A stretch of 64,000 nt of DNA from Adiantum capillus-veneris (lineage: Eukaryota > Streptophyta > Polypodiopsida > Polypodiales > Pteridaceae). Shown here one piece after another: positions 54,563 to 64,000 of this stretch; position 1 is the first letter of the stretch, and each line of letters begins with the position of its first letter. The notes beneath the pieces were generated by a model. The model worked only from the letters and a program-made list of their open reading frames with translations. It ran no database searches and was not told where the DNA came from. A program made the translations under genes and the position numbers. The DNA is taken from contig CM043962.1 of NCBI GenBank assembly GCA_014529385.2, positions 85,682,180-85,746,179 of the forward strand, given 5' to 3'.

Positions 54563-56356
54563 CTATGAAGTGTCTGTGGATGAAGCATTGTAGTTGTTTT
54601 GGTCATGAGTTCCCAATGCAGTTGTAGAGCGACGATACAACATTCTTTCCAATAAAGCTGCTCTTTGTTTGATTGAAGGATTGGTGGTCGGGTTTGGGGT
54701 TGGTTTTGGCACTTCGGTAGTAGAATCAGTAGATGGATTCTTTGTTACCTTGTTGTCATTTTTTACAATCCAAATCTGCCTCCGCTTTCCTTGTGCTTGC
54801 CACAAACTCTTTGCGACCCAAACTTGCTTTGTTCTGTGTGTTGATTCCCTCTCCTTGAAATACCTAGGAGTTTCCGTTGATTGTATTGAAGGGAGTTCCT
54901 TTTTACAAATCTTTGGGATCCAAATTTGTTGGCTGTAGCTTTGTGCCGTCATGAACTTCTTTGGAATCCAGATCTGTTTCACTTTCCTTGATTGTCGGGG
55001 ATCACTCTGTTGTCTGGTATTGAAGACTCTGTTTGTGTTTTCTGGCACCACCTTTTTTGGTCTCCATACCATCTTAGACTCCATTTTTTTCCAAGGTTGA
55101 GCTGTTATAATATTGCTTGTCTTCCTTATCCACTGTTGAGAATTCCTCGTCGAAGAGTAATCCGGTTGTATAGAAACTTTTGGTTGCCATTGCTTCTTCT
55201 TTTCCTCTGTTTGTTGTTTGACCTTGTCCGTGGATTCTTCCTTTGGAGTTGGCTCTGCTCCTTTGGTGAACTTAACTGATTGACTTTCACCTTCGTATTT
55301 GATAAGCACTGATTTAGAACTCCAGTCAATCATTGCATTGTATTGCTTCTGCCATGGTTGTCCTAGCAATAATGGATGTTGTGTAGCTTGGTCTTCAACC
55401 ACGTAAAACATATGAGGATACACATATTGGTTAATCTGTATATGTAAAACTGTGCATCCGACAGTTTTGATTGAATTCTCAGAGTAACTCTTTAACTCAT
55501 GCTTGGCAGTTTGTAGTTTAGTGTCATTTGTCAATTGTCTATACAAACTGAGTGAAAGTAGGTTAGCTTGAGCTCCTGAATCCAATAGTGCTCTGGCTTT
55601 GATTTGGTTGGTCCCTACTTTGCATTCAATGATGGGTTCTTCTTTGTCATTCCCCATTTCTGTTATACTGACTGCGTTTATTCGTATTGCTCCTTCATTG
55701 CGCTGTTTCTGACGCAGTAGTCTTCTTTTCTCCATTCTTTCCTTCGCCTCGGCTTGCGCTTCCTCCTCAATCTTTTTCTTTTTCTGGACACGCAGCTTTT
55801 CTTGATGTATTTTGAGAAGCATGTCTTGGGTTAGCGGCAAAAGATACTTTTTCACTCTGCATCCACTAATCCAATTGGGCATTTCTTCTCCGTCCAATGT
55901 AGCAAGCTTGACGGCTCCACTTGGTGATAGATCTTTAATCACCAGAGGTCCCATCCCTCGCTTTTTAAGCTTTTTAGCATGCTTTTTCAGAGTGTAAACT
56001 AGGACATAGTCCCCAACTTTAAACTCTTTAGTCCGCACATGCTTATCAAAAAATTCCTTTTGTCGCCTTTTTTGAGCGTAGATGGAAGCTACTGCTTTTA
56101 GGCGAAGCTCATCTAGCTTTTCCAGGTCATCTAATCTATCAGAGAGCTCGTGCCCTGTCCACTCTAGATCCTTAGCCACCCTTAAGGTTGAAATCAAGAA
56201 TTCTATTGGTAAGATAGCATTTAGCCCAAAAACCATGTTATATGGGGTCGTTCCTATTGATGTTTTATATGCTACCCTATATGCCCATAATGTTGAATGC
56301 AACTTCTGGTCCCAGTCAGTTCTCGACTCAGATACAATCTTGTAAGGACCGTGCAT
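54563..56356 (-). pseudogene. Integrase C-terminus fused to second retropepsin-like domain and W-x-P-K repeats (element D)
   Basis: This 597-codon stretch continues Pol after a frameshift near 56345. Residues 8-50 close the integrase core (WDQKLHSTLWAYRVAYKTS, TTPYNMVFGLNAILPIEF). Residues 110-175 are the integrase C-terminal GPY/F module (VGDYVLVYTLKKH, RGMGPLVIKDLSPSGA). After a basic coiled stretch, residues 245-350 are a retropepsin-like domain: ARALLDSGAQANLLSLSLY (D-S-G) and HPLLLGQPWQ (the G partner). Residues 388-530 carry six or seven W motifs: QWQPK, VWRPK, IWIPKKF, IWIPKIC, VWVAK and IWIVK. A protease after integrase is not in the Ty3 layouts I know. The piece is complete apart from the upstream frameshift. 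Confidence 0.8.
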
Positions 56357-56490
56357 ATGGTTTTGTTTGTTGCTTCAGCTTGTCCGTTTGCTTGTGGATG
56401 ATACGGGGCTGATTTCCTATGGATTACCATGAATTCATCTAGAAGGATCTTTATCACTTCATTTATGAAATGTGTGCCTCGATCACTCAC
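56272..56490 (-). pseudogene. Integrase catalytic core, middle piece (element D)
   Basis: A 72-codon frame linking Pol and the 54563-56356 frame: SDRGTHFINEVIK, then HRKSAPYHPQANGQAEATNK with the catalytic Glu. The upstream shift (about 56498, one base missing after GLP) and the downstream one (about 56345) are single-base changes, so the integrase would be complete without them. They could be sequencing errors. Confidence 0.85.
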
Positions 56491-56495
56491 AATTT

Positions 56496-59400
56496 CTATG
56501 GCAATCCATATCGTACAAAGACGTATTCATATAGAAATTGTGCCGTGGTCCTGGCATCTGCTTTTTGAGTTGCCTTTGCTTCGACCCACTTTGTTAGATA
56601 GTCTGTAGCCACAACGATGTATTGTGTATGAGTCTTATATGCAGGAGGCGAAATGGGTCCAACATAATCAATCCCCCATTTTGCAAAAGCTCTTGCCCCC
56701 ATCATTGGTCTAAGCGGCATATCATCTCTTTTAAGTGGTACTTTGGTCCGCTGACAGTCATCACACCGTTTAACGTATTCCTCAGCGTCCATATGTAATG
56801 TTGGCCACCATATTCCTGCGGCTAAGACAAGTTTTGCTGTCTTATCACCTGAGAAATGGCCTCCACCTACTCCTCCATGAGCTTGCTCCAGGATTATCAC
56901 ATACTCAGACTCTGATGCGCAAATCCTAAGCTGGTTGTCTTTACCTCTCTTATAGAGTTGATCTCCTATTAAAGCGTAATCTCTAGCTTCTGTCTCTACA
57001 GATTTCTGACGAGATTTTGACGTTCCTTCTGGGAAAGTTCTATTTGTGAGATATTCAACAATATACTGACTCCATTCTGGAGCGATCATTATCTGATATA
57101 ATGTCGAATACTCCGCTGGCGGTTTTGATGAACATACAATACATACAGTGACATATTCATGTACGCTTTCTTTCATTCCTGGCCAATAGACTCCCAATTG
57201 TAACAAATTCCTATATGTGTTCCTTCTTGAACAATGAAATGCACATTCTTGAACATGTGCTTCGCGCAGATATATACTATATTCCTCAGGATTGATGCAT
57301 AGTCGTAAAACATGATCATTTCCCAATTGATACAACCTTCCTGCAATCAATTGAAGATTCTTGGATTGCTGAATAGCAATATGTTTCAGGTTGTATGCTC
57401 TTCTATCGAACTCTCCTCCATAGGTTAATAGGTCAACGACATTTTGAGACCACCTCGGTATCATTTCTATGTTGAACAAGTACGCGTCTGGCATGTCGTC
57501 ATCTACTCCTATAGGGTCTTCTCCATTCGTCAATCGCGAAAGATGATCAGCTCTAAGATGTGTTTTTCCTTTCTTTACTACTACCGTGAAGTCGAATTCC
57601 AGTAAGATAATGAACCATCTCACTATTCTCCCGGTATTGCATGGTTTATTCACTAGGTAGAGCAAGGCTTGGTGATCCGTAAAAAACACAAACTTGTTGG
57701 CTAGAAGATAATGCCGAAATTTCTTCACAGCATAGATCATTCCTAATCCTTCTCGCTCTGTTGTGGTGTAATTCTTCTCTGCATTGTTGAGCTGTCGACT
57801 GGCGTAACAGATAGGAAAATCCATGTTTCCTTCTTCTGGCTGAGCCAGAATGCATCCTATTGCATATGCCGAAGCATCTATGTGCACATGGAATATCTTC
57901 TCCCAATCTGGTGATTTCAAGACTGGAGCAGTAATGAGTGCCTCTTTCAATTTCTTGAATGATTCCTCACACTCCTCTGTCCATTCAAAGTTCACTATTA
58001 GCCTGTAAAGTGGTTGGCCTATTATAGCGTACATGTAAATGAATCGTCTATAATATCCACAATGTCCCATAAAGCTCTGTACTTGTTTCGCATTGGTTGG
58101 TCTAGGCATATCCACTATAACTTTTATCTTCTCTAAATCCGTGGATATTCCGTTTTGTGAGACAATATGTCCCAGAATTCTGCCCTGTCGGACCATAAAC
58201 ACACATTTCTCAGGATTGAGACAAATGCGATATGTCCTACATTTCTCAAATACTTTTCTTAGGTGTTCTAGATGCTCATCTCTCAGTAGAGAATGTACAC
58301 ATAAGTCATCCATGTAGATTTCTAGAAACAGCCTTAAGTATTCTTTGAAAGCATGCGTCATCAGCCTCTGGAAGGTTGCGGGAGCATTGGTTAGACCAAA
58401 AGGCATAACCCAATAAGCATAAATTCCCCACTCCGTTGCAAAAGCTGTTTTATGTTGATCTTCCAGTGCTATGGCTAGCTGGTTATATCCTGAAAAACCA
58501 TCAAGAAAGGAGTATGCTGTTTTCCCTGATACACGCTCTAGAACATGATCAGTTATCGGCAAGGGATAATTGTCCTTGATTGTTGCAGCAATCACTTTCT
58601 TTAAGTTGACACACACTCGGAGTTTTCCGTTCTTCTTAGGTACTACCACAATAGGAGATACCCAATCAGTGTGTTCAATCTCGTATATGAATTCAGCTTC
58701 CATTAGCTTATCTATCTCTTCTTTGATTCGCTTAGCAAAAGTATCATTATATGTGTATGGTCTCTGTCTGCTAGGCTTTGCGTCTTGTTTCAGTGGGATT
58801 GAGTGTTGGCATATCGATGGGTCAACTCCCTTTAAGTCCTTATAAGACCATGCAAACACATCCCTATAATCTCTGAGAAGACTCAAAAGTCTCTCTTCCT
58901 CGCCTGGAGACAAATCTGTGGCTATGTATACCAGTCTAGGTGGCTCACCTGGAGCTGCTAAATCAACTTTTTTTGCATCCTCCGGTCCGTCATAAGATTC
59001 GTTCTCCTTCCTCTCTCGAATAGGTGGGGTTAATATCACCTTCCTATCCTCTATTGTGAATTTCCTATAGTGAGAGGGAACATCCATGTTTTCCTTGATT
59101 TTGGCGTTTTTGTCCTCTCCACTCTCAATTTCTGTAGTCCAAACTTCTTTCAGAGTTTTCTTGAGCTCTCTGTACTTGTTTCTACGTTCTAACTTGGACT
59201 CCGTGTATTCTCTGTTGCGCTTGTTCTTTTCTGATTTTTCTGTTTCAGTTTTCGTTCCATTCTTTTGAACTTGATTTCTTGAGCCTCTTTTGTCTTTTCG
59301 TAAGCTCTTTTGATCACTGCCTCTCATTCTTCCAGAAATCTTATCCTTAACACAATCTTCAGCCTTTACTAGCATTAGGAATTGATTTTTTCCTCTTATT

Positions 59401-61340
59401 CTAGGCATCGGATTGGTTCTAACCCCTTTTGTTTTTTTCTTTGCTCTATAGTGTTTCTGGCGTTGTTTAGTTTGGTTCGGAAAATCATAAAATCGGACAT
59501 CCGTTATAGTTTCTTCGTTTCCGCTTGAATTGTCCGTTGACTCGTTGTCTGCTTCATTTCCCCACTCTGGATGATTGGGAATGTCGTGAAACACCTCTTC
59601 TTCATCTTCCTTTTCCACTGTATCGTTCTTTTCAGTTTCTTTTTTGAGTACAGTTCTCAACATGAAATACGGAACCACGTCGTACCCGTCCTTGTCGCAA
59701 AATTTCGTTGTGGGACCATCCGGAATTGCACAAACATCTAGGGTTGCTAGAATGTGTGTCCATTCTAATGGTTCAAACGTGTCCTCTGGAAAGGGTTCTC
59801 CTACATAAGTTTCGTCTTCGATAGCCCTTTCTAAAACACATTCTTCTCTCGTTAGACTTCCACATCTCAAAGCTCCACACATCCATAACTCCTTGGGTTT
59901 ACCTAACCAAGCTGGAAATTCGGATCTCGCCAAAGTAGCTGAATCAAACTCCTCTACCGGTGTTCGGTTCACCTCTTTGTAGCTATGGTCTTTCAGGTTC
60001 ACACGTGTAGTGGTTTCCATATTTCTCAAGTATATGTGATCGTAGCCCCAATCTTGGACCATTTTCAAATGTCTCATGAATGGTCTTCCCAGTATGATAT
60101 CATAGTTATTCTCCTTGCCAAAATCGACAATAGCGAAAGTATGTTCGTATTCAATGCCGCAAGAAGTCACTACAACTTTCTCTAATAACCCCATAGGTTT
60201 CTCCATGTGTCCATCTGCTAATTGGAGTTTCAACCTAGTCTTCCTTATTGCTGGTTTCCCCCATTTTTTCCAGATTTCTTTTGTAGCTATGGCTACCCTA
60301 GCTCCGCTGTCTAGTATTGCCATTGTGTTCACTCCTTGGAAGTCAACTGGTAAGGTTGTATTCCCCTCTTCACCTTCGCAATACTCTCCGACCTTGTTTA
60401 AGGGTACAGGCTTAGCGTTCTTTTGTGGCTTGCTCAGCTCCTCAATGCTCTCTTGCAATCTCGATGTTGGATCTTTTATCCCGAATTTCTCCAAGCATTT
60501 TCCTACAGTGGTCCACATATGTGGTCTTAGCCTCAAAAGCTCAGCTAGAGTGATAGTGCATGTCACTGGTGTTGACAAAACCTCTATCAATCCTTGCGAG
60601 TCCATGACTTTTTCTGATGAGATTTTTCGTGAGGGAAGTGCTCTAATCTCGGATTTTGCTTCATACTCTCCTAAGTATGAAGGTAAGGTTTTCAGTGAAT
60701 GAGGTTTTCTCTCCATTGTTCTAACAGAGCCCCCATCTCCCCAGTAAGATTGCAGATCCAAGTCCACTTGAGATCCTGCCTCAAATTCCACTATGGGAGG
60801 ATTCCTGATGTCCTTTTCCCAATTTGTCTGATTAGCTTGGCAACTTAGCTCGTTTGCAAAGTTTGCCTCTCTCACTTGTTTCCAAAATTCATTGTAATCC
60901 TCATCTCTTTCGTAACTCCTCTGTATGACTGGATGAAAACTCTCTATCTCCTGATCGGTTGTGTTCAATACTATGCGGTCATCCTTTTGTGTATTTTCAG
61001 GCTTTTGTGCACTGGGAGTCTTTTCAGCTACCCGTGAAACGATAGTCTCTTGCTGAATTGGGTTTTCCTTTCCACAATTCATTGTTTCTTTTGGTGGTTC
61101 TAATAAGGCTTGTGCAGTCTCGATCATTCTCTGGCACATTTCAAGTCTCTGCTTTTCCAATTCCGCGTTTGGGTATGTCATCCACCTCTGTTCTTGTGTT
61201 TGGTTGTTCTTTAACCTAGCTTCGTAAGCTCTCATCAGTGCGTCCAATGGTTCGTGTACTTTGTCGACTAGCACTGATCCCCCTGAGCTTAAGCTCGTTG
61301 TTTCTTTGATACTCTTTTGTTTCGTTCTTTCCGGGCTCAT
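56496..61340 (-). CDS. Pol of element D: protease, RT, RNase H, two integrase zinc modules, integrase core start
   Basis: 1614 codons from an ATG that overlaps the Gag stop (ATGA). Residues 1-300 are polar and unassigned. Retropepsin active site near 342 (MAILDSGARVAIA), with IILGRPF near 410. RT: catalytic YMDD near 1008 (IYMDDLCVHS), [14 protein letters not shown] before it. RNase H near 1154 (HIDASAYAIG, TTEREGLGMIYAV, FFTDHQALLYL). Two zinc modules follow, each H-x6-H-x30-C-x2-C, at about 1362-1400 and 1487-1528, both preceded by a WSQ...YL segment and LY..G.D..LR.C. The integrase core begins with GIDYVGP and ATDYLTKW and stops at the frameshift. The second zinc module is the usual one; the first is an extra copy. 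RT and RNase H look intact. Confidence 0.9.
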   Translation of the reverse strand: MSPERTKQKSIKETTSLSSGGSVLVDKVHEPLDALMRAYEARLKNNQTQEQRWMTYPNAELEKQRLEMCQRMIETAQALLEPPKETMNCGKENPIQQETIVSRVAEKTPSAQKPENTQKDDRIVLNTTDQEIESFHPVIQRSYERDEDYNEFWKQVREANFANELSCQANQTNWEKDIRNPPIVEFEAGSQVDLDLQSYWGDGGSVRTMERKPHSLKTLPSYLGEYEAKSEIRALPSRKISSEKVMDSQGLIEVLSTPVTCTITLAELLRLRPHMWTTVGKCLEKFGIKDPTSRLQESIEELSKPQKNAKPVPLNKVGEYCEGEEGNTTLPVDFQGVNTMAILDSGARVAIATKEIWKKWGKPAIRKTRLKLQLADGHMEKPMGLLEKVVVTSCGIEYEHTFAIVDFGKENNYDIILGRPFMRHLKMVQDWGYDHIYLRNMETTTRVNLKDHSYKEVNRTPVEEFDSATLARSEFPAWLGKPKELWMCGALRCGSLTREECVLERAIEDETYVGEPFPEDTFEPLEWTHILATLDVCAIPDGPTTKFCDKDGYDVVPYFMLRTVLKKETEKNDTVEKEDEEEVFHDIPNHPEWGNEADNESTDNSSGNEETITDVRFYDFPNQTKQRQKHYRAKKKTKGVRTNPMPRIRGKNQFLMLVKAEDCVKDKISGRMRGSDQKSLRKDKRGSRNQVQKNGTKTETEKSEKNKRNREYTESKLERRNKYRELKKTLKEVWTTEIESGEDKNAKIKENMDVPSHYRKFTIEDRKVILTPPIRERKENESYDGPEDAKKVDLAAPGEPPRLVYIATDLSPGEEERLLSLLRDYRDVFAWSYKDLKGVDPSICQHSIPLKQDAKPSRQRPYTYNDTFAKRIKEEIDKLMEAEFIYEIEHTDWVSPIVVVPKKNGKLRVCVNLKKVIAATIKDNYPLPITDHVLERVSGKTAYSFLDGFSGYNQLAIALEDQHKTAFATEWGIYAYWVMPFGLTNAPATFQRLMTHAFKEYLRLFLEIYMDDLCVHSLLRDEHLEHLRKVFEKCRTYRICLNPEKCVFMVRQGRILGHIVSQNGISTDLEKIKVIVDMPRPTNAKQVQSFMGHCGYYRRFIYMYAIIGQPLYRLIVNFEWTEECEESFKKLKEALITAPVLKSPDWEKIFHVHIDASAYAIGCILAQPEEGNMDFPICYASRQLNNAEKNYTTTEREGLGMIYAVKKFRHYLLANKFVFFTDHQALLYLVNKPCNTGRIVRWFIILLEFDFTVVVKKGKTHLRADHLSRLTNGEDPIGVDDDMPDAYLFNIEMIPRWSQNVVDLLTYGGEFDRRAYNLKHIAIQQSKNLQLIAGRLYQLGNDHVLRLCINPEEYSIYLREAHVQECAFHCSRRNTYRNLLQLGVYWPGMKESVHEYVTVCIVCSSKPPAEYSTLYQIMIAPEWSQYIVEYLTNRTFPEGTSKSRQKSVETEARDYALIGDQLYKRGKDNQLRICASESEYVIILEQAHGGVGGGHFSGDKTAKLVLAAGIWWPTLHMDAEEYVKRCDDCQRTKVPLKRDDMPLRPMMGARAFAKWGIDYVGPISPPAYKTHTQYIVVATDYLTKWVEAKATQKADARTTAQFLYEYVFVRYGLP

Positions 61341-62836
61341 CTCTCGTTTCCGTTTTGACTCTCAAGTTTTTCTAATCTATCTTTAGTTCGCTTTAGTTCC
61401 TCAGCTAGAATAGCGTCTTCACGTTCTTTTCTCAACTTCATGCGTGCTTTTCTAGCTTTCCATGTGTTTTTCTGACTCCGCGGTCCTTGACTAACCATTT
61501 CAGTCGCTAACTTTCCATTCTCAGGTTCTCTAGTGGTTTTCTTAGTTTGAGCTCTAGTAACAACTTGCGTTGGTATCAGAGTTTCGTTTTCAGACCCACT
61601 GCTGGTAGGAATAGTTTCTAGCATATTCAATGTCGTCTTTTGCACTTTGTTTGGATTCTTTAAGCAATCCTCAATGAAGTGAGTAACCCCACACTCAGTG
61701 CAATAAGCATTAATTCTAATGATTTCCGTGTGTGGGCAGACATTCATCAGATGGTCACCTCCACACTTGTAACAGGGTCCTAGTGCTGGTCTTGGTCCCA
61801 TTTGATTCGTCCTTTGTGGGTAGGATGGTCTTTGTCCTGTTAACCCTCCATGAGCTATGAACATCAAGGTTCTTGCATCCATATTGTATCTCTCTTCATC
61901 AGAAGCACTTGTAATTGTTGGTATTCCAACATTCCCCATCATGCCCCATGGTTCTGGTTGTTTTGGTTCTTCTGGTGGGTAATACACTGTCGGAGACATG
62001 TGTTCACCCGATTCTTCATAATAGGCTTGAACAGGCACTAAGGCTTGTTCTTCCTGATTCTCTAAGGTTGGTGCATATCTAATGCCCACTGGTCTTGCTC
62101 CTGGTAAAGGTGGTTGTTGTCCCAATACCGGTTGAGGTCTTTCTATCCCCATAGGTCCTGGTACACTTCCCGTTGGGTATCGAGGTACTGGATGTATCTG
62201 AGGTGGTGCTAATTGAGCTGGAGGTGCATACTGGCGCTCCCTTACATACCCTTTGTTGTAATAACACTCCTCTGTTGGATGATTTGTCCATTTTTGCTCA
62301 ATCGCACACCATTTCAGTGTTTTTGGCAATGGTTTTTGGTATGGTGCCATCCTTTTTAGAGCATCTTCTATCATTTGCTCTACATTTGGCATGGTTGTTG
62401 TTTGAACATTCTTTTTAGTGGTAGTCTCGCTCGCTACGGAGGAGGAGCTACTGGATGCAAAATCTGTATCCGCTGACACCTCTCCATAAACCGTACAGTT
62501 ATCCACTAAGTACAATGCCTCTCTCGTTACTTGCTCGAAACTTGTACAAGCTTTCAAGTGCAAGTCCTTCTTGAGAGTGTCGTTCCTCAGTCCCTCAATA
62601 AAGAGAACAGATAGTCTGTCATCTTGTGGTCGTTCACATACTGGACATCTCTCAATGTATTGTTTGAAGCGAAGTGAAGCTTCCTTCACTTTTTCGTGTT
62701 CTCTCTGTTTAAAAGCATATATTTGTGAGACCGTATTGTGCTTAATCCCTCGTTTTGAGAATTCCTCAGCAAACTCTCTTAGCAAATGGTCAATGTCATG
62801 GAATCCCCCAATGTTCATTGGTTGAAACCATGTCAA
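61337..62836 (-). CDS. Gag C-terminal part of element D: capsid and two zinc knuckles
   Basis: The open frame after the frameshift near 62918. It contains the Ty3 capsid block (TWFQPMNIGGFHDIDHLLRE, FAEEFSKRGIKHNTVSQIYA, RFKQYIERCP, LFIEGLRNDTLKK). A Pro/Tyr-rich linker follows. Two zinc knuckles of C-x2-C-x3-H-x4-C type come next (CYKCGGDHLMNVC and CTECGVTHFIEDC, residues about 355-390). The C-terminus is basic and charged (RKEREDAILAEELKRTKDRLE) and ends QNGNER. The stop TGA shares bases with the Pol ATG. The first codons given here are within the domain, not a real start. Confidence 0.85.
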   Translation of the reverse strand: MTWFQPMNIGGFHDIDHLLREFAEEFSKRGIKHNTVSQIYAFKQREHEKVKEASLRFKQYIERCPVCERPQDDRLSVLFIEGLRNDTLKKDLHLKACTSFEQVTREALYLVDNCTVYGEVSADTDFASSSSSSVASETTTKKNVQTTTMPNVEQMIEDALKRMAPYQKPLPKTLKWCAIEQKWTNHPTEECYYNKGYVRERQYAPPAQLAPPQIHPVPRYPTGSVPGPMGIERPQPVLGQQPPLPGARPVGIRYAPTLENQEEQALVPVQAYYEESGEHMSPTVYYPPEEPKQPEPWGMMGNVGIPTITSASDEERYNMDARTLMFIAHGGLTGQRPSYPQRTNQMGPRPALGPCYKCGGDHLMNVCPHTEIIRINAYCTECGVTHFIEDCLKNPNKVQKTTLNMLETIPTSSGSENETLIPTQVVTRAQTKKTTREPENGKLATEMVSQGPRSQKNTWKARKARMKLRKEREDAILAEELKRTKDRLEKLESQNGNER

Positions 62837-63945
62837 TGCAGTACCTTCTAGAGTAAGACCAAATCCCTCGTATTGTGTATGGAAATCTGTTATCTGCTCA
62901 GCTCTTAAACTTGCTTAAAGAGTGACACATGTGCATACGGATCTCCTGAACCACCATACTTCTTTGGCATACACTTGGCTACTTGAGATGGTCTCATACG
63001 TCTATGATCTGCTACCAATCTCATTGCTCCTGTGTCTCGGCTAAAGCTTTCTCTAGCATCATGGACTTCATGGGTTACCCTTGTCGGTTCCCCCGCCCTG
63101 AATCTACTACTAGGAGGTAAATGTGATGGTTCCGCTTCAAACCTTGGACCTGGAGTGGTATAGGTGGGGATTGGAACTGCACTACCTCGATTCGTCTCCA
63201 TTGACTCTCTGGAATGTAATGATCCCATTGGTCGAGCTTCGAGTCCCAAGGTTGACTGAAAGAGTCAGCAACCGAGTTCTTTGTCCTCCTGTTGTCATTG
63301 AGTTTTGCACTCCATTTGTTGGTGCTGGTCTATGTGAGCTAGAAGTAACATAATACTGATGTAGTGGTCCCCCAAAGTATGTATATCCTTCTAATTCTTT
63401 CTTGCCCATTGTTGAGTATTGCCTGCCATACTTATCGTAAGCGGCAATTTTCACTTCCGATCCCTCTGTGTAGGTAAAGACATAAAGTCTTTTTTGTCTG
63501 TCAACTCTCCGGTGTAGGGTTCTTCACATCTATAATAGAGATCTTGCTCCCCATTATTATATTTGTACAGCCCCACATAGATGTTATCAGTGTTGATCCT
63601 TGTAGTTTCATTCTCTCTTCTTAACCTCGCATTAGGGAAGTTCATTATTGGTGCTTTCTCCTCGAGTTCTTCATCTATTTTGGCTTTGGTGCCCATCAAT
63701 CCCCACTTGTCCACAATGTTAGGGTTTAGGACTACCAAGTACATGGTACCCTCGTCATCTAGATATCTATCTCCGCTATAGCTCACAGGCACTAAGTCCT
63801 TGAACTCACTAGGTCTATCTTCTATCTTTACACAATAGCGGTCCATTCCATCTTTGTAGATCTTGGCACCTTGCTCATTGTCGTACTGGTATTTTATGAA
63901 CAATAGCTTCATGGTGGCGGAAGGGTTTGATGATCCTGCTGCCAT
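62837..63945 (-). pseudogene. Gag N-terminal part of element D
   Basis: The probable start is ATG 63945 (MAAGSSNPSATMKLLF); upstream in-frame codons are only TTG. Residues 1-165 form the N-terminal domain shared with element B (VVLNPNIVDKWGL, DNIYVGLYKYNNGEQDLYYR). After a shift near 63455 comes a Tyr/Gly-rich linker (GKKELEGYTYFGGP), after another (about 63245) an Arg-rich linker (RPSQVAKCMPKKYGGSGDPY), and a third shift near 62918 sits at the FKQV motif, where the capsid domain continues. It is related to element B gag (8993-7865). No other function can be read. Confidence 0.75.
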
Positions 63946-64000
63946 ATTTTCTCTGTTGTTCAGGTTCAAGTGTTCCAAGTTTTCGGTGAAAATCTCGTAA

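Larger units (their letters stand above)
47526..64000 (-). mobile_element. Element D: giant Ty3-type retrotransposon, 5' end beyond the window
   Basis: From right to left: Gag (63945-61337), Pol (61340-56496), integrase remainder plus second protease and W-repeat tail (56490-54563), spacer with palindrome array, ORF3 (51783-48526), polypurine tract (48490-48477) and 3' LTR (48476-47526). At more than 16.4 kb without its 5' LTR it is among the large plant Ty3 elements (the Tat/Athila/Ogre range). Long frames are intact except for a few single-base shifts, so it is fairly young. No membrane-type env is present. Confidence 0.85.

Overview
The window looks like intergenic or heterochromatic DNA from a large, repeat-rich land-plant nuclear genome. 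The evidence is plant-type Ty3/gypsy and Ty1/copia elements with TGGTATCAGAGC primer-binding sites, LTRs of about 1 to 4 kb, APE-type LINEs, long (CT)n/(GT)n microsatellites, TATA/CCAAT-type promoters and no operon-like gene packing. I found no convincing single-copy host gene, tRNA or rRNA. A non-flowering plant is possible, but the sequence alone does not settle the species.

Layout: 1-7.2 kb is a minus-strand Ty3 element (A) with decayed gag-PR-RT-RH-IN, an unrecognised 171-codon leader ORF, a primer-binding site and a very long LTR holding a small ORF. 7.9-12.1 kb is a truncated minus-strand element (B): LTR, an array of 22-bp palindromes and a gag fragment. It abuts a plus-strand chromovirus tail (C, 12.1-about 15.05 kb) whose LTR has ten CCAAT boxes. 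15.1-28.8 kb holds several copies of one LINE family. One of them is split by a complete but multiply broken copia element (19822-25374; 192-bp LTRs, 5-bp target duplication ATTGG). 28.8-37.5 kb is microsatellite-dense sequence with a repeated unit ending in (CT)n and a decayed coding region that may be Penelope-like. 37.5-39.7 kb has two more LINE pieces. 39.7-40.05 kb has five hairpins with one shared loop and unrelated stems. 41.3-45.7 kb is a plus-strand relative of the element A LTR, with a 151-bp tandem array and a related small ORF. 45.7-47.5 kb is decayed plus-strand coding sequence.

From 47526 to the right edge lies one giant minus-strand Ty3-type element (D, more than 16.4 kb). In transcription order it has Gag (conserved N-terminal domain, two zinc knuckles), Pol (protease, RT, RNase H, then two consecutive integrase H2C2 zinc modules and the catalytic core), the integrase C-terminus fused to a second retropepsin-like domain and a W-x-P-K repeat tail, a palindrome array, an intact 1085-codon coiled-coil ORF, a polypurine tract and a 951-bp LTR. 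Gag and Pol overlap as ATGA. Elements B and D are relatives. Their LTRs, Gag N-termini and palindrome arrays correspond, and the arrays share a period of about 284 bp and a 22-bp palindrome length while the palindrome sequence differs.

Most promising undescribed items: (1) element D's architecture, with duplicated H2C2, a protease after the integrase and a third ORF; (2) the homologous palindrome arrays of B and D; (3) the hairpin array at 39.7-40.05 kb; (4) the strand-consistent association of the LINE family with (CT)n tracts.
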